This document shows positions 8,207 to 15,489 of a stretch of DNA of 64,000 nt, one piece after another. The number at the start of each line of letters is the position of its first letter. Positions within the stretch are counted from its first letter, which is position 1. The DNA lies in the NCBI RefSeq assembly GCF_017356035.1, contig NZ_JAFIQX010000005.1, positions 283,368 to 347,367 of the forward strand, written 5' to 3'. The position numbers were made by a program, and so were the translations under genes. The notes beneath the pieces are model-generated. The model did no database searches, was not told the DNA's origin, and saw only the letters and a program-made list of their open reading frames with translations. Origin of the DNA: Longitalea luteola. Its GTDB lineage: Bacteria; Bacteroidota; Bacteroidia; Chitinophagales; Chitinophagaceae.

Positions 8207-9127
8207 ATGGTTTCAGTAAAAGTAAATAACCTTACAAAGCATTACGGCAAAAAGAAAGAACTGACCCAGGCGCTCAGTGGCGTATCTTTTAACGTAGCGC
8301 CGGGCGAATTATTCGGCATCATTGGACCCGATGGCGCTGGTAAAACTTCTTTATTCCGGATACTCACGACCTTATTATTGCCGGATGGCGGGTCTGCTTC
8401 GGTAGATGGGTTAGACGTGGTAAAGGATTTCAAAGCGATCCGTCATCGGGTAGGGTATATGCCTGGCCGGTTCTCCCTGTACCAGGACCTGACCATTGAA
8501 GAGAACCTGGAGTTCTTTGCCACCATCTTTAACACAAGCATCGAGGAGAATTACGATCTCATTAAAGACATTTATTCGCAGATAGAACCATTCAGGACCC
8601 GGAAAGCCGGTAAACTATCGGGAGGTATGAAACAAAAGCTGGCCCTGAGTTGTGCGCTGATCCATAAGCCTTCGGTTTTATTTCTCGATGAACCAACCAC
8701 GGGCGTGGATGCCGTATCACGAAAAGAATTCTGGGAAATGCTGCGGAACCTTAAAAAGCAGGGTATTACCATCCTGGTTTCGACACCATATATGGATGAA
8801 GCCAGTATGTGCGACCGTGTGGCTTTGATTCAAAACGGAGCCATATTATCAGTAGATAGTCCCGAAGGGGTGATCGCTGCTTTTAAACAACCCCTTGTGG
8901 CCGTTAAAGACGCGAACATGCTGCCCTTGCTGAATCACCTGCACCATTTTGAAGGTACACAGGATGCCTATCCCTTCGGAGAATACCACCATGTTGTGCT
9001 GAAAGACGGCTATGCTGCTGCCGACGTTTCGAATTATTTACAGCATCAGCATGCGCAGGCGGAAGTGCAGTCCATTAAAGCGGATATCGAGGATTGCTTT
9101 ATAGCACTCATGAAGCAAAGCGGCTAG
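8207..9127 (+). CDS. ABC transporter ATPase, YbhF N-terminal-half homologue
   Basis: A 306-residue nucleotide-binding subunit. The Walker A motif is GPDGAGKTS (residues 40-48), with Asp in the form typical of the first ATPase domain of YbhF. The signature LSGGMKQKL lies near 137 and Walker B LFLDEP follows, with a D-loop TTGVDAVS and a switch region near STPYMDEA. The switch His of canonical ABCs is not evident (Pro-Tyr in its place), which hints at an asymmetric ATPase pair. A C-terminal extension of about 80 residues follows. It pairs with the next gene, 34 bp away. Confidence 0.9.
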   Translation: MVSVKVNNLTKHYGKKKELTQALSGVSFNVAPGELFGIIGPDGAGKTSLFRILTTLLLPDGGSASVDGLDVVKDFKAIRHRVGYMPGRFSLYQDLTIEENLEFFATIFNTSIEENYDLIKDIYSQIEPFRTRKAGKLSGGMKQKLALSCALIHKPSVLFLDEPTTGVDAVSRKEFWEMLRNLKKQGITILVSTPYMDEASMCDRVALIQNGAILSVDSPEGVIAAFKQPLVAVKDANMLPLLNHLHHFEGTQDAYPFGEYHHVVLKDGYAAADVSNYLQHQHAQAEVQSIKADIEDCFIALMKQSG

Positions 9128-9161
9128 GAGGACGCGTGAGTTGACCATTAAATTGTAAACA

Positions 9162-9911
9162 ATGACAACAAACAATATCGCTATACAGGCAGTTGAATTA
9201 ACGAAACGTTTCGGCGAATTCACAGCCGTTGACGGCATTTCTTTCGAGGTAAAAAAAGGGGAGATCTTCGGTTTCCTGGGGGCGAACGGAGCCGGCAAAA
9301 CAACGGCCATGCGGATGTTGTGCGGATTGTCGATGCCCACTTCCGGCAAAGCGGCTGTGGCGGGCTTCGATGTCTTTAAACAAACGGAACAGATCAAACG
9401 AAGCATCGGCTATATGAGCCAGAAGTTCTCGCTGTATGAAGATCTGACGGTAAAGGAGAATATCCGGTTCTATGCCGGCATCTATGGAAAAAGCGATGCC
9501 TTTATCAAAGAGAAAACAGCCTTCCTGTTAAAAGAGCTGCACCTGGAAGGCGAGACCAACAAGCTGGTAAGATCATTACCGCTGGGCTGGAAGCAAAAGC
9601 TGGCCTTTTCGGTCGCCATCTTTCATGAGCCGGAGATCGTTTTCCTCGATGAACCAACCGGAGGTGTAGATCCCGTTACCCGCCGCGAGTTCTGGAACAT
9701 GATCTACCAGGCAGCGGAATCGGGGATCACCATTTTTGTGACCACACACTATATGGATGAAGCCGAGTATTGTAACCGTGTATCTATTATGGTGGATGGC
9801 AGAATAGATGCGCTGGATACGCCGGCACAATTGAAGAAGACGTTTGAAGTGAACTCGATGGACGAAGTGTTTTTGAAATTAGCCCGCAAGGCGAAGCGAA
9901 GCACCGACTAA
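9162..9911 (+). CDS. ABC transporter ATPase, YbhF C-terminal-half homologue
   Basis: A 249-residue nucleotide-binding subunit. Walker A is GANGAGKTT (residues 40-48), Walker B IVFLDEP, and the switch region VTTHYMDEAEYC contains the conserved His. The signature is degenerate: LPLGWKQKL in place of LSGGxxQ, as in the second half of fused YbhF. With the preceding gene it probably forms a heterodimer that powers the two permeases. In E. coli these two domains are one polypeptide; here they are separate genes. Confidence 0.9.
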   Translation: MTTNNIAIQAVELTKRFGEFTAVDGISFEVKKGEIFGFLGANGAGKTTAMRMLCGLSMPTSGKAAVAGFDVFKQTEQIKRSIGYMSQKFSLYEDLTVKENIRFYAGIYGKSDAFIKEKTAFLLKELHLEGETNKLVRSLPLGWKQKLAFSVAIFHEPEIVFLDEPTGGVDPVTRREFWNMIYQAAESGITIFVTTHYMDEAEYCNRVSIMVDGRIDALDTPAQLKKTFEVNSMDEVFLKLARKAKRSTD

Positions 9912-9934
9912 AAGATGGTTCGCAGTAAGCACAA

Positions 9935-10050
9935 AGACTTACAGGTTTCAGGTTGCAGGTAGAAAAAGTTACAGGTTGCAGCCTTTAAATATTTGAAGGG
10001 AGCAAAGGATAGGGCCCTGAACCTGTACCCTGTACCCTGTAACAGATACT
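9935..10050. repeat. Mirrored C-type array (ACAGGTT word)
   Basis: Left: CTTACAGGTTTCAGGTTGCAGG and a second ACAGGTTGCAG. Right: GAACCTGTACCCTGTACCCTGTAAC. The loop is about 45 bp. It lies between the second ATPase and the first permease. Confidence 0.7.
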
Positions 10051-10088
10051 TAATATGGAATTAGTTCCACTTATCGACAATCATTTAT

Positions 10089-11195
10089 ATGAAACAATTT
10101 GTTTCTTTCGTAAAAAAAGAGTTCTATCATATAGCAAGGGACAAAAGAACCGTGTTTATTTTATTGGGTATGCCCATTATGCAGATCCTCATCTTTGGAT
10201 TTGCACTTACCAATGAAGTAAAGAATTCGCAGATCGCCATCTTCGATCAGTCGAACGACCTGGCTACACACGCTTTGCGCAGCGAGCTAAATGCCAGCCG
10301 GTATTTCGATGTAGTGCAGGATGTACATGCCTATCCCGAGATCGAGGCGGCCTTTAAAAAGGGTAAGATCAAGCTGGCGGTCATTTTCCCGGAAAATTTT
10401 GCGAATGACCTCGACCATTTCAATGCTGCACAGGTACAGTTGATCGCCGATGCTTCTGACCCGAACGTGGCCAATACGCTCACCAATTATGCCACGGCTA
10501 TCATTCTCGATTACCAGGACCGCATCACCAACAACAGGCGTTTACCCTATACGATCAAAACGGAGATGCGCATGTTGTATAATCCACAATTAAAAGGCGC
10601 TTACAGTTTTGTGCCGGGTGTTATGGCCATGGTGCTCATGCTGGTGTGTACACTAATGACAGCCATTACCATTGTGCGGGAAAAAGAACTGGGCACGATG
10701 GAGATCATGCTGGTATCGCCCATGCAGCCTTTCAAGATCGTAGTGGCCAAAGCGGTTCCCTATCTCTTGTTATCTATCGTGAATGTTACAAGCATCCTGT
10801 TGCTGAGTGTGTTTGTACTGGATGTGCCTATCAATGGCAGTCTGTTGTTACTGATCTTTGAAAGCATCCTGTTCACTCTCACCTGCCTGGCCTTTGGCTT
10901 GTTGATCTCTACGGGAACCGATTCCCAGCAAACCGCTATGTTCATTGCATTGACCGGCATGTTCCTGCCAACCGTCATGCTCAGCGGTTTTATGTTCCCC
11001 ATTGAAAATATGCCTTTGCCGCTGCGGATCATCTCCAATATCGTTCCGGCCAAATGGTTCTATTATATCGTAAAAGAAGTGATGATTAAGGGGCTGGGTA
11101 TTGCAGCCGTTTGGAAAGAGACCCTCATCCTTACTGGTATGCTGTTGTTCCTGCTCGCACTGAGCATCAGGAAATTCAAAATAAGACTGGCTTAA
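10089..11195 (+). CDS. ABC-2 permease (YbhS-like)
   Basis: A 368-residue inner-membrane permease of the ABC-2 class. There is one N-terminal membrane helix (TVFILLGMPIMQILIFGFAL), a large extracytoplasmic segment to about residue 170, then a cluster of five or six helices (VPGVMAMVLMLVCTLMTAITI onward). The conserved EKELGTMEIMLVSPM coupling stretch follows the second helix. It partners with the next gene, 9 bp downstream. The substrate is unknown; drug or bile-salt-type compounds are possible by analogy. Confidence 0.9.
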   Translation: MKQFVSFVKKEFYHIARDKRTVFILLGMPIMQILIFGFALTNEVKNSQIAIFDQSNDLATHALRSELNASRYFDVVQDVHAYPEIEAAFKKGKIKLAVIFPENFANDLDHFNAAQVQLIADASDPNVANTLTNYATAIILDYQDRITNNRRLPYTIKTEMRMLYNPQLKGAYSFVPGVMAMVLMLVCTLMTAITIVREKELGTMEIMLVSPMQPFKIVVAKAVPYLLLSIVNVTSILLLSVFVLDVPINGSLLLLIFESILFTLTCLAFGLLISTGTDSQQTAMFIALTGMFLPTVMLSGFMFPIENMPLPLRIISNIVPAKWFYYIVKEVMIKGLGIAAVWKETLILTGMLLFLLALSIRKFKIRLA

Positions 11196-11204
11196 AATAA
11201 TTAT

Positions 11205-12323
11205 ATGAGAACATTGCGTTTTCTGTTACAGAAAGAGTTCCGGCAAATATTCCGGGATCCGTCTATCCTCCGCATCATCTTTATGATGCCTGCCATACAA
11301 TTGTTGATCTTGCCATGGGCGGCAGATTATGAAGTGAAGAACATCCAGCTCAGCGTGGTAGATCATGACCATTCGCAATACTCCCGCCAGCTGTTAAATA
11401 AAGTAACTTCCTCGGGATATTTCCAGCTGCAGGATTATTCCGGCTCATATTCCAATGCATTGCAACAGGTAGAACACGATAAAGCTGATCTCGTACTGGA
11501 AATACCGGCCGATTTTGAAAAGAAACTGATCAGAGAAAATGAATCTACCTTGTTCATGGCCATCAATGCCATCAACGGGGTAAAAGCCAATCTGGGCGGC
11601 GCCTACCTGCGCAGTATCATCCAGGATTATAACCGGGAAGTACGCCTGAAGTGGGTGCAGTTGCCGCGGTTCAGTCCCGAAGTGCAGATTGAAGTAACTT
11701 CTTCGAACTGGTTCAATGCTGCCATGAATTACAAGTTATTTATGGTGCCCGGCATCCTGGTGGTGCTGGTAACAATGGTTGGTTCTTTCCTGGCATCATT
11801 GAACATTGTACGGGAAAAAGAGATAGGCACCATTGAACAGATCAATGTAACGCCGATCAAAAAATACCATTTCATCCTGGGTAAACTGATCCCTTTCTGG
11901 GTACTTGGACTGCTTATTCTCACTATTGGACTAATCATTGCACGCCTGGCTTATGGTATTATTCCTGCAGGCAGTTTACTTGTAATATATACGTTTGCAG
12001 CGGTGTACCTGCTGGCTGTGCTGGGATTGGGATTGCTGTTATCAACCTACACCAGTAATCAGCAACAGGCCATGCTGTTATCGTTCTTCATGATGATGGT
12101 GTTCATTTTATTGAGTGGTTTGTATACGTCTATCGACAGTATGCCTGCCTGGGCCAGGGCCATCACCAAAGTGAACCCGGTCACTTATTTTATCGATGTA
12201 ATGCGGATGGTGGTGCTGAAGGGGAGTGGTTTAAAAGATATCAGTCCGCATTTGTTTACGGTGCTGGGCTTTGCCGTGGTACTGAATAGCTGGGCAGTTC
12301 TGCACTATAAAAAGCGGTCATAA
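11205..12323 (+). CDS. ABC-2 permease (YbhR-like)
   Basis: A 372-residue second half-permease with the same layout as its neighbour: an N-terminal helix (SILRIIFMMPAIQLLILPWA), an extracytoplasmic domain, then a cluster of helices, with EKEIGTIEQINVTPI as the coupling segment. It ends the efflux operon. The bidirectional hairpin just downstream separates it from a convergent lipoprotein gene. Confidence 0.9.
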   Translation: MRTLRFLLQKEFRQIFRDPSILRIIFMMPAIQLLILPWAADYEVKNIQLSVVDHDHSQYSRQLLNKVTSSGYFQLQDYSGSYSNALQQVEHDKADLVLEIPADFEKKLIRENESTLFMAINAINGVKANLGGAYLRSIIQDYNREVRLKWVQLPRFSPEVQIEVTSSNWFNAAMNYKLFMVPGILVVLVTMVGSFLASLNIVREKEIGTIEQINVTPIKKYHFILGKLIPFWVLGLLILTIGLIIARLAYGIIPAGSLLVIYTFAAVYLLAVLGLGLLLSTYTSNQQQAMLLSFFMMMVFILLSGLYTSIDSMPAWARAITKVNPVTYFIDVMRMVVLKGSGLKDISPHLFTVLGFAVVLNSWAVLHYKKRS

Positions 12324-12360
12324 AAAAAGGTGTGGCCTATTTTCAAAAGATGCCACACCT
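12322..12360 (-). terminator. Terminator of the minus-strand lipoprotein (bidirectional hairpin)
   Basis: Inverted repeat AGGTGTGGC / GCCACACCT (12328-12336 and 12352-12360). The A-run at 12322-12328 reads as a U-tract only on the minus strand, so it best serves the lipoprotein gene ending at 12388. It may also block the efflux operon transcript. Confidence 0.75.
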
Positions 12361-12387
12361 GATTGTATTCAGGATTTTAATGCAGTT

Positions 12388-12762
12388 TTAATAGTACAAG
12401 AACTGGTGCTCGGAATAATTGCAGGAAACAGTAGCAGTTGTTTTGTTGTAACTAATGCCGATGTACAGATCGCCGGGCTGGGCGAATTTCTCCGTTTTTT
12501 CAATATTGCCGTTTACAATGACCCTGATAGTGTGAAGGCCCTCTGTATTGGCTGTTGAAATGCTGGTGGCCAGTCCCAACAAAGGAGATGTAGTTACCTC
12601 AGTATTTAATAACGGTTGGTTATCAATATACACCTGTACATGATCTTTTTCGAAGCCACCCTGCACATCTACCCCCAGATCAAACACCGTCGGGTTGTTT
12701 GCCTTGCGGCAGGCCGCAAAAAGCAGCAATGCCAGCGGGATAGATAAAAGAATTTTTTTCAT
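12388..12762 (-). CDS. Small lipoprotein of unknown function
   Basis: A 124-residue protein with an SPII signal and lipobox (LLLFAAC, Cys near residue 18), so it is probably anchored in the periplasm or on the outer membrane. The mature part alternates beta-prone segments (VQVYIDNQPLLNTEV, LHTIRVIVNGN) and may be one Ig-like fold. I recognise no family. The ATG at 12762 gives a clean signal peptide. An upstream ATG at 12846 would translate a GC palindrome and is rejected. The promoter at 12901-12930 implies a 5' leader of about 130 nt. Confidence 0.75.
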   Translation of the reverse strand: MKKILLSIPLALLLFAACRKANNPTVFDLGVDVQGGFEKDHVQVYIDNQPLLNTEVTTSPLLGLATSISTANTEGLHTIRVIVNGNIEKTEKFAQPGDLYIGISYNKTTATVSCNYSEHQFLYY

Positions 12763-12780
12763 AATATTTTTGAGTTCATG

Positions 12781-12827
12781 GCTGCCTGCTGCGCCTTCGC
12801 AAAGCTTCGGCGAAGCAAGGCCGGCAG
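12781..12827. repeat. GC-rich palindrome related to the CCGCCTTCGC box
   Basis: GCGCCTTCGC, then AAAGCTT, then CGGCGAAGCAAGGC, flanked by CTGCC and GGCAG; it can fold into a long hairpin in the leader of the lipoprotein mRNA. Related to the boxes at 2798, 26951 and 61590. Confidence 0.55.
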
Positions 12828-12900
12828 ACTGACTGCAATACGACAACCGCTGTAAGGTTTTCGTTGCATGTTAATAAGAACGTGACGTTTATTAGACGTG

Positions 12901-12930
12901 CAAAGTTACATTAACTTGCATCATTACAAA
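12901..12930 (-). promoter_or_regulatory. Promoter of the minus-strand lipoprotein
   Basis: On the minus strand TTTG (12930-12927), an 18-bp spacer and TAACTTTG (12908-12901) match the Bacteroidota -33/-7 pattern well. Confidence 0.6.
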
Positions 12931-12972
12931 AACGATAAGCTCAATAAATAGTCACAACCAACAAATTAAGTT

Positions 12973-13974
12973 ATGGAATACAGACAATTGGGTACTTCTT
13001 CTGTAAAAGCTTCGGTAATTACGTTTGGTGCATGGGCCATTGGCGGCTGGATGTGGGGTGGGAGTGACCGCCGCGAGGCCGTTGATGCCATCAAAGCATC
13101 GTATGACAATGGCGTTACTTCTATTGATACGGCGCCGGCGTACGGACAGGGATTGAGCGAAGAAATTGTAGCGGAAGCGATCAGCAGCATTCCCCGCGAC
13201 CGTGTGCAGCTGCTTACGAAATTCGGCTTACGCTGGGATACACAAGGCGGTGAATTCTTTTTCAAAAGCAGGGATAATCATGGCCGTGACATTGACATGC
13301 ATAAGTATGCATCCAAAGAAAGTGTGATACAGGAATGCGAGGATTGTTTGCGCCGCCTGAAAACCGATTATATTGATCTGTTCCAGATACACTGGCCCGA
13401 TAACACTACACCGGTAGCAGAAACCATGGAGGCTTTGGTGCGGTTACAGGAGCAGGGCAAGATACTGGCAGCCGGGGTTAGTAATTATTCACCCGCATTG
13501 ATGCAGGAAGCCGAAAAGACCATCAGCCTCGCTTCTAACCAGGTGCCTTATAGCATGGTGCTGCGGGATATTGAAAAAGACCTGGTTCCTTACGCCATTG
13601 AAAATAAAAAAGCGATCATTGTGTACAGTCCGCTGCAGCGCGGTTTGCTCACGGGTAAAATAAAACCCGGTCATAGTTTCAGTGAAGGCGATACCCGTGA
13701 TGGCAATCGTTTTTACACAACCGAGAACATAACACGGGTGAACGATATGCTCGACAGTTTAAGGCCGCTGGCTGCGGAAAAAAATGCTACCCTGGCGCAG
13801 CTGGTGCTCCGCTGGACCATCGATCAGCCGGGTATTACGATTGCCCTGGCCGGCGCCCGCAATGCCGAACAGGCTGTTCAGAATGCAAAAGCGGCGGATG
13901 TGAAGCTGAGTAAGGAAGAGATTGCATTCATCAATGACAAACTGGATAGGTTGGAGTTGGTGATTCCGGTATAG
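12973..13974 (+). CDS. Aldo/keto reductase
   Basis: A 333-residue NAD(P)H-dependent TIM-barrel oxidoreductase. The catalytic tetrad can be placed as Asp and Tyr in IDTAPAYGQG (residues about 51-60), Lys in LLTKFGL and His in IHWPD. The cofactor-binding C-terminus contains LAGARNAEQAVQNAKA. The form MEYRQLGTSSVKASVITFGA is typical of the YajO/Tas-like branch. There is no signal peptide, so it is cytoplasmic. It is transcribed alone and divergently from the lipoprotein. The physiological substrate cannot be told. Confidence 0.92.
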   Translation: MEYRQLGTSSVKASVITFGAWAIGGWMWGGSDRREAVDAIKASYDNGVTSIDTAPAYGQGLSEEIVAEAISSIPRDRVQLLTKFGLRWDTQGGEFFFKSRDNHGRDIDMHKYASKESVIQECEDCLRRLKTDYIDLFQIHWPDNTTPVAETMEALVRLQEQGKILAAGVSNYSPALMQEAEKTISLASNQVPYSMVLRDIEKDLVPYAIENKKAIIVYSPLQRGLLTGKIKPGHSFSEGDTRDGNRFYTTENITRVNDMLDSLRPLAAEKNATLAQLVLRWTIDQPGITIALAGARNAEQAVQNAKAADVKLSKEEIAFINDKLDRLELVIPV

Positions 13975-14039
13975 TTTCCAGTTCGAAATCGGTTGATAAT
14001 AGTTATTGGCGTCTACATTATAGTTTGACATGGGCTGAT

Positions 14040-14316
14040 AAAAGTTTTTGGCGTAACGTTTATAGCTGGAAATGGTGCTCCAAAAGTTTTTGGAGTATGG
14101 TTTATTGCTGGAAATGGTGCTCCAAAAGTTCTTGGAGTATCGTTTATAGCTGGAAAAGGTGCTCCAAAGGTTTTTAGCGTATGGTTTATAGCTGGAAATG
14201 GTGCTTCAAAAGTTTTTGGCGTAACGTTTATAGCTGGAAATGGTGCTTCAAAAGTTTTTGGAGTATGGTTTATAGCTGGAAATGGGGTGAAAATAATTTT
14301 TAGCGTACCATTTAAA
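14040..14316. repeat. Six-copy 42-bp tandem repeat
   Basis: Units begin at 14065, 14107, 14149, 14191, 14233 and 14275. Each starts GCTGGAAATGGTGCTCCAAA and ends GGAGTATGGTTTATA. A partial unit precedes (14040-14064) and the last copy is diverged. Differences cluster at a few sites (CCA/TCA, GGAGTATGG/GGCGTAACG). The 42-bp period is a whole number of codons, so two plus frames and one minus frame stay open, but none has a plausible start. No unique spacers occur between units. Confidence 0.9.
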
Positions 14317-14463
14317 AGTATAAATGGCATGCTATAAACTTTTATTTTAACCCGGGTAAGGTCATAAAAGATTGTTAATCAATACCAAACAATTTTCCAA
14401 TCCTTGCAGTATCTGACGGATTTGGTAAAACCCTCAAAAAAACCGGCGAAATAGTTATAAGTG

Positions 14464-14477
14464 AATGAATATTCATT
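14464..14477. promoter_or_regulatory. TetR operator, perfect palindrome (second regulator)
   Basis: AATGAATATTCATT is a perfect 14-bp palindrome ending just before the -7 element of the TetR gene, so a bound repressor would block the promoter. A near copy lies at 15106-15119. Confidence 0.7.
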
Positions 14478-14485
14478 TATATTTG
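14478..14485 (+). promoter_or_regulatory. -7 element of the second TetR gene
   Basis: TATATTTG is a perfect TAnnTTTG, 7 nt before the ATG at 14493, implying an almost leaderless mRNA. No clear -33 TTG is seen. Confidence 0.6.
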
Positions 14486-14492
14486 CCCTGCA

Positions 14493-15083
14493 ATGCGTAC
14501 AAGGGACGTCAATAAAGAAAATAGTATCCGGGAAAAAGCGATCGAAATGATCGTAAAGGAGGGGCTCGATGGCTTCAGCATGCAAAAACTGGCCAAAGCC
14601 GCCGCCGTGTCGCCTGCTACGCTCTACATCTATTACAAAGACCGGGATGACCTGATCACCCAGATCGCGACGGAGATCAGCAACCGGTTGATGGAATCGA
14701 GCCTGAAGGGCATGCACCCAAAAATGTCGTTTGCCGACGGTATGGCCCTGCAATGGAAGAACCGGATGGAATTCTTTTTGAATCATCCGCTGGATATGCA
14801 GTTCATAGAGCAGATCAGGTACATGCCCACTTACGATGCCATTAAAAAAACCATCAGGCAGAACTTTGGCGATGTGCTCGGTAAGTTCGTACACAATGCC
14901 ATTAACCGCGGCGAATTAACGCCGCTTCCCTTTGAAGTGTACTGGGCCGTAGCTTTTGCCCCTTTGTATCAGCTGATCAAATTCCACACGCAGGGCGAAA
15001 CGCCGGCCACTGAGCATTTCACGATCAGCAATGAGATAGTGGATCAAACGCTGCAGCTGGTGTTGAAAGCCCTGAAACCGTAA
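14493..15083 (+). CDS. TetR-family repressor of the MFS unit
   Basis: A 196-residue regulator. The N-terminal helix-turn-helix spans about residues 11-55, with MQKLAKAAAVSPATLYIYY as the core. The remainder is a helical ligand-binding domain with a TetR_C-like segment (FEVYWAVAFAPLYQLIKFH). It precedes a small protein gene and an MFS transporter. Matching palindromes before its own start (14464-14477) and before the next gene (15106-15119) argue that it represses both. The ligand is unknown and is probably the exported compound. Confidence 0.9.
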   Translation: MRTRDVNKENSIREKAIEMIVKEGLDGFSMQKLAKAAAVSPATLYIYYKDRDDLITQIATEISNRLMESSLKGMHPKMSFADGMALQWKNRMEFFLNHPLDMQFIEQIRYMPTYDAIKKTIRQNFGDVLGKFVHNAINRGELTPLPFEVYWAVAFAPLYQLIKFHTQGETPATEHFTISNEIVDQTLQLVLKALKP

Positions 15084-15105
15084 TATTTTTTTGCCAAATT
15101 AAGTA

Positions 15106-15119
15106 AATGAATGTTCATT
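15106..15119. promoter_or_regulatory. Second TetR operator copy
   Basis: AATGAATGTTCATT has 6-bp arms AATGAA/TTCATT and differs from the upstream palindrome at one base. It ends 3 nt before the ATG at 15123. Confidence 0.65.
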
Positions 15120-15122
15120 TTT

Positions 15123-15380
15123 ATGAATACCATCGTTAAACCTGCTTCTTATTCTGAACAAAACGTGCAAGTATTCGTCTTCAAGACCAACCTGATATCT
15201 GCTAAAGATATCTGGCGTATTTCACCGGTGATGGGCGAAACGCCCGGAATCCTGAAGTGGAATGTTGATCAGCACGATATTGACAATGTGCTTCGTATTG
15301 AAACAGCCTGGTTAATGCCGGAAGATATAATCCGGCTGGTGACGGCCGTAGGATATTTATGCGAAGAGCTGCCTGATTAA
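15123..15380 (+). CDS. Small HMA-like protein lacking the metal-binding cysteines
   Basis: 85 residues with a pattern suggesting a ferredoxin-like (beta-alpha-beta-beta-alpha-beta) fold: VQVFVFKTNL, an alpha helix, GILKWNVDQHD, NVLRIE, then a helix EDIIRLVTAVGYLCEEL. The C-terminal 'AVGYLCEEL' resembles heavy-metal-associated domains, but the usual CxxC loop is replaced by KTNLISAKD, so metal binding there is unlikely. The ATG at 15123 is chosen because the in-frame ATG at 15111 lies inside the operator. It sits between the TetR and MFS genes and may be co-regulated. Function unknown. Confidence 0.7.
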   Translation: MNTIVKPASYSEQNVQVFVFKTNLISAKDIWRISPVMGETPGILKWNVDQHDIDNVLRIETAWLMPEDIIRLVTAVGYLCEELPD

Positions 15381-15398
15381 CGACCCATAGAATCCCAA

Positions 15399-15437
15399 AG
15401 AAAAATCCTCCCAATGCAATCGGGAGGCTGGATTTTC
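15399..15437 (+). promoter_or_regulatory. Hairpin before the MFS gene
   Basis: AAAAATCCTCCC and GGGAGGCTGGATTTT form an imperfect inverted repeat of about 12 bp, followed by a short T-rich run. It could be a terminator of the small gene or an attenuator of the transporter. Confidence 0.45.
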
Positions 15438-15489
15438 CGTCCCATCGACCTCAGGGCGGGTATTTGTCCAAACACAAATCATACTTTAC

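Larger units (their letters stand above)
13975..14492. other. Gene-free interval holding a 42-bp tandem repeat
   Basis: 518 bp between the reductase and the second TetR gene. The repeat fills 14040-14316, and the rest is AT-rich. Neither strand has an opening with a credible gene start or composition. The regulator's promoter lies at the right end. Confidence 0.6.

Noticed and set aside
14040-14316. CRISPR-like array
   Set aside because: The units are contiguous with no unique spacers, and no cas genes are in the window.
14013-14330. A 105-residue minus-strand frame with 14-residue repeats (AINHTPKTF type)
   Set aside because: It is produced by the 42-bp tandem repeat, whose period is a whole number of codons. 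Plus-strand frames stay open for the same reason. No promoter or family support.
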